The notes under the pieces: generated by a model
Told to the model about the DNA's origin: nothing
Databases searched by the model: none
What the model saw: only the letters and a program-made list of their open reading frames with translations
Position numbers and translations under genes: made by a program
Part shown: positions 5,492 to 6,515 of the stretch, piece by piece
How the letters are laid out: every line of letters starts with the position of its first letter
Position numbering within the stretch: the first letter of the stretch is position 1
Assembly (NCBI GenBank): GCA_910577415.1
Contig: CAJTLK010000076.1
Span: 2,495 to 9,009 of the forward strand
Direction: 5' to 3'
DNA: 6,515 nt
DNA from: an uncultured Oscillospiraceae bacterium
Lineage (GTDB): Bacteria; Bacillota; Clostridia; Oscillospirales; Oscillospiraceae

Positions 5492-5812
5492 TGAAAGAAA
5501 GGCTGACGGTATGGTATCAACAGAAGGTGAACGCAATTTTTCTTTGCGGAAAGGCTTTGTAACAGCTATTTGTCCTGGGCACGGAGATACGGCCCATACA
5601 GTTCGGGAACAGCACAGCGGGAAACGCGGAGGAACGGTCTTTTTGTGTTCAGCGCCGCCGTTTCCCTTATGTCGGGAGTTCTGTTAGCCCATTGGCAAAC
5701 TTAAAACGTCCTTATCCTTCCGCCCGATAAATTCCTGAACTATGCTTCATGGTGTATGCTGCCCGCCCTTTGTAGAATTTTGGTAGATCTTCACGAAAGA
5801 GGCAGATTTACC
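5492..5812. other. Gene-poor stretch with a structured inverted repeat
   Basis: About 320 bp without a confident gene. It holds the doubtful 58-codon ORF, a short hairpin CGCAA/TTGCG (5532-5548), and an 8-bp inverted repeat GGGAAACG/CGTTTCCC (5619-5626 and 5659-5666) around a 32-nt loop that contains a TCTTTTT run. No convincing terminator was found for the operon ending at 5491. GC content falls gradually across this stretch, and it leads into the truncated XRE fragment, which suggests an eroded junction rather than ordinary spacer. Confidence 0.45.
5511..5687 (+). CDS. Possible small ORF, 58 residues, status doubtful
   Basis: The ATG at 5511 is preceded by GAAAGG about 8 nt upstream and lies 19 bp beyond the stop of the secreted-protein gene, so it could be the third gene of that unit. 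The product is basic and has four cysteines (residues 21, 46, 54 and 58). It has no signal peptide, no membrane segment and no motif I recognise. The stop is TAG at 5685-5687. The DNA includes an inverted repeat (GGGAAACG at 5619-5626 with CGTTTCCC at 5659-5666), which would fit a non-coding, structured region just as well. It may be a chance frame. Confidence 0.27.
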   Translation: MVSTEGERNFSLRKGFVTAICPGHGDTAHTVREQHSGKRGGTVFLCSAPPFPLCREFC

Positions 5813-5944
5813 ATGAAACAAAAGCTCTACAAGGACTTAAAAGCATACCTCCGTGCTGAACTCCTGACCTGCAGAGCCGAGCTGAATATCTCTCAGGAGG
5901 AAATGGCCCAGCGTCTGCTGAGTCCCTTTTACCTTTCGTGTTGA
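5813..5944 (+). pseudogene. Truncated XRE-type helix-turn-helix gene fragment
   Basis: From the ATG at 5813 the frame encodes 43 residues. The first 36 read like the N-terminus of a helix-turn-helix regulator: a long amphipathic helix, then ELNISQEEMAQRLL (23-36), which fits helix 1 end, turn and helix 2 of the XRE fold. The sequence then breaks into SPFYLSC and a stop, and the recognition helix and the remaining helices are missing. AAAGAGG about 10 nt upstream could be a ribosome site. Just past the break another frame opens (5922-6005) with a plausible amino-acid run but no start, which is consistent with a deletion joining two gene remnants near 5922. A functional 43-residue peptide cannot be excluded. 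I favour a remnant of a mobile-element regulator. Confidence 0.5.
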
Positions 5945-5980
5945 CGGCCGATACTTCCGGCATTTTCACGAAGCCGTATT

Positions 5981-6009
5981 TTGTGTAACGCTTACAGACA
6001 TAGTATAAT
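5981..6009 (+). promoter_or_regulatory. Promoter of the DUF3784-like gene
   Basis: A perfect TATAAT (6004-6009) has TTGTGT (5981-5986, 3 of 6 to consensus) exactly 17 bp upstream. Transcription should start near 6016, immediately before the inverted repeat at 6017-6032, giving a leader of about 30 nt. Confidence 0.65.
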
Positions 6010-6016
6010 TAGAATG

Positions 6017-6032
6017 GCAAATCGGGATTTGC
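6017..6032 (+). repeat. Inverted repeat in the leader, adjoining the ribosome site
   Basis: GCAAATC (6017-6023) and GATTTGC (6026-6032) are perfectly complementary with a 2-base centre, or form a 6-bp stem with a CGGG loop in RNA. It starts about where the transcript should begin and ends one base before the ribosome site AGGAGGGG (6033-6040). It may be an operator for a repressor, a 5'-end stabilising hairpin, or a weak control of translation. Confidence 0.5.
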
Positions 6033-6045
6033 AGGAGGGGTAAAG

Positions 6046-6369
6046 ATGATTATCTATTCCATAACGATGTTTGTAGGGGCGGCTTTGTTTCTTGCTCTTG
6101 GTACTGCAATCTATAGAGGAAACACAAAACTGATACATGACTACCATCAAAGGAATATCAAGGAATCCGAGCGAACGGAATACGGCAGGGCTTTTGCAAA
6201 AGGAATGTTTGCAATATGTGCAACACTTCTCCTCAGCGGCATTATTGCGTTGTTTGGTAAAGATGACCAAATTGCAACAGTTTCTCTGATTGTTTTGTTT
6301 GCTGGGCTTATCATTTCCGGTGTGGTTATTATAAAGGTTCAAAAGAAATATAACGGCGGACTGTTTTGA
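6046..6369 (+). CDS. Small three-helix membrane protein, DUF3784-like
   Basis: 107 residues. Hydrophobic helices lie at about 3-23, 52-71 and 76-96, joined by a polar loop (24-50: RGNTKLIHDYHQRNIKESERTEYGR region) and a short GKDD turn. The layout of helix, then a loop with a G-x-x-x-LI-x-x-Y core, then a GR-x-x-x-KGM entry to helix 2, resembles the DUF3784 family of small Firmicutes membrane proteins of unknown function. That assignment is from recall of the pattern. AGGAGGGG (6033-6040) 5 nt before the ATG fixes the start. The gene stands alone with its own promoter and terminator. Its codons are much AT-richer than those of the flavoprotein genes, which points to a different origin. The role is unknown. 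Confidence 0.85.
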   Translation: MIIYSITMFVGAALFLALGTAIYRGNTKLIHDYHQRNIKESERTEYGRAFAKGMFAICATLLLSGIIALFGKDDQIATVSLIVLFAGLIISGVVIIKVQKKYNGGLF

Positions 6370-6460
6370 CAATAAATGAATTCCAGTTTATCTGTCAAAT
6401 CCTCTTAGAACCCTGATACGTCAAGGCTTTTCCCTGATTAAATGTTCAAATCTTATGTAA

Positions 6461-6506
6461 TTTCCCTTGTTTTTGCCCTTATGGGCTGAAACAAGGGAAA
6501 CTTTTT
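6461..6506 (+). terminator. Rho-independent terminator behind the DUF3784-like gene
   Basis: A perfect 12-bp outer stem (6461-6472 with 6489-6500), a small internal loop, and an inner GCCC/GGGC stem (6475-6478 with 6483-6486) closed by TTAT, followed by C and five T residues (6502-6506). It lies about 90 bp beyond the stop codon. The plus-strand orientation has the T-tract, and the A-rich other side (TTTCCC arm) makes it potentially usable from the right as well, but less well. Confidence 0.85.
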
Positions 6507-6515
6507 ACTCCCCGC

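Noticed and set aside
5992..6372. A 126-codon minus-strand frame opposite the DUF3784-like gene
   Set aside because: The plus strand has a promoter, ribosome site, terminator and a sensible three-helix membrane protein. The minus frame has no start signals, and its cysteine-rich product is an antisense translation of that gene.
6370..6460. Search for an attachment site or integrase-linked repeat after the DUF3784-like gene
   Set aside because: Only short chance matches such as TCAAATC were seen. There is no tRNA gene end or matching direct repeat in the window.

Overview
The window looks like chromosomal DNA of a GC-rich, anaerobic, Gram-positive gut bacterium, most likely an Oscillospiraceae-type Clostridium relative (Flavonifractor/Oscillibacter-like). 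This is inferred from GGAGG/GGGGG-type ribosome sites, TTGACA/TATAAT-type promoters, strongly GC3-biased codons, and the pairing of a copper-amine-oxidase-N-like stalk with FMN-binding and FAD domains in a secreted reductase. No rRNA or other taxonomic marker is present, so the assignment is soft.

Left part (1-4420, all on the minus strand): an extracytosolic flavin redox module. In transcription order it has a MerR-family regulator with a C-terminal effector-binding domain (4420-3626), a secreted 827-residue flavoprotein reductase with two FMN-binding domains and one FAD domain (3528-1045), and a membrane-anchored protein made of tandem FMN-binding repeats, which runs off the left edge (823-1). 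The reductase promoter has the hallmark of MerR control: a -35 and a -10 separated by an over-long 20-bp spacer filled by a 21-bp perfect palindrome. The FMN-repeat gene has its own normal 17-bp-spacer promoter behind a strong terminator. The likely scheme is that the regulator senses a small molecule (perhaps the acceptor substrate) and switches on the reductase, which takes electrons through covalently bound FMNs, possibly supplied by the FMN-repeat protein, and reduces an acceptor outside the membrane. The fumarate-binding residues expected in this reductase superfamily appear to be replaced, so the acceptor is probably not fumarate.

Middle part (4591-5491, plus strand): a two-gene unit, divergent from the regulator. 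It encodes an XRE-type DNA-binding protein with one C-terminal membrane segment and a short outside tail, followed 31 bp later by a small secreted beta-rich protein. A 58-codon ORF of doubtful status (5511-5687) follows.

Right part (about 5690-6515): an AT-richer, eroded-looking stretch with a truncated XRE helix-turn-helix fragment (5813-5944), then an intact small three-helix membrane protein resembling DUF3784 (6046-6369) with its own promoter, a 5' inverted repeat before the ribosome site, and a long Rho-independent terminator (6461-6506). The change in base composition suggests acquired DNA or remains of a mobile element, but no integrase, transposase or attachment site is visible.
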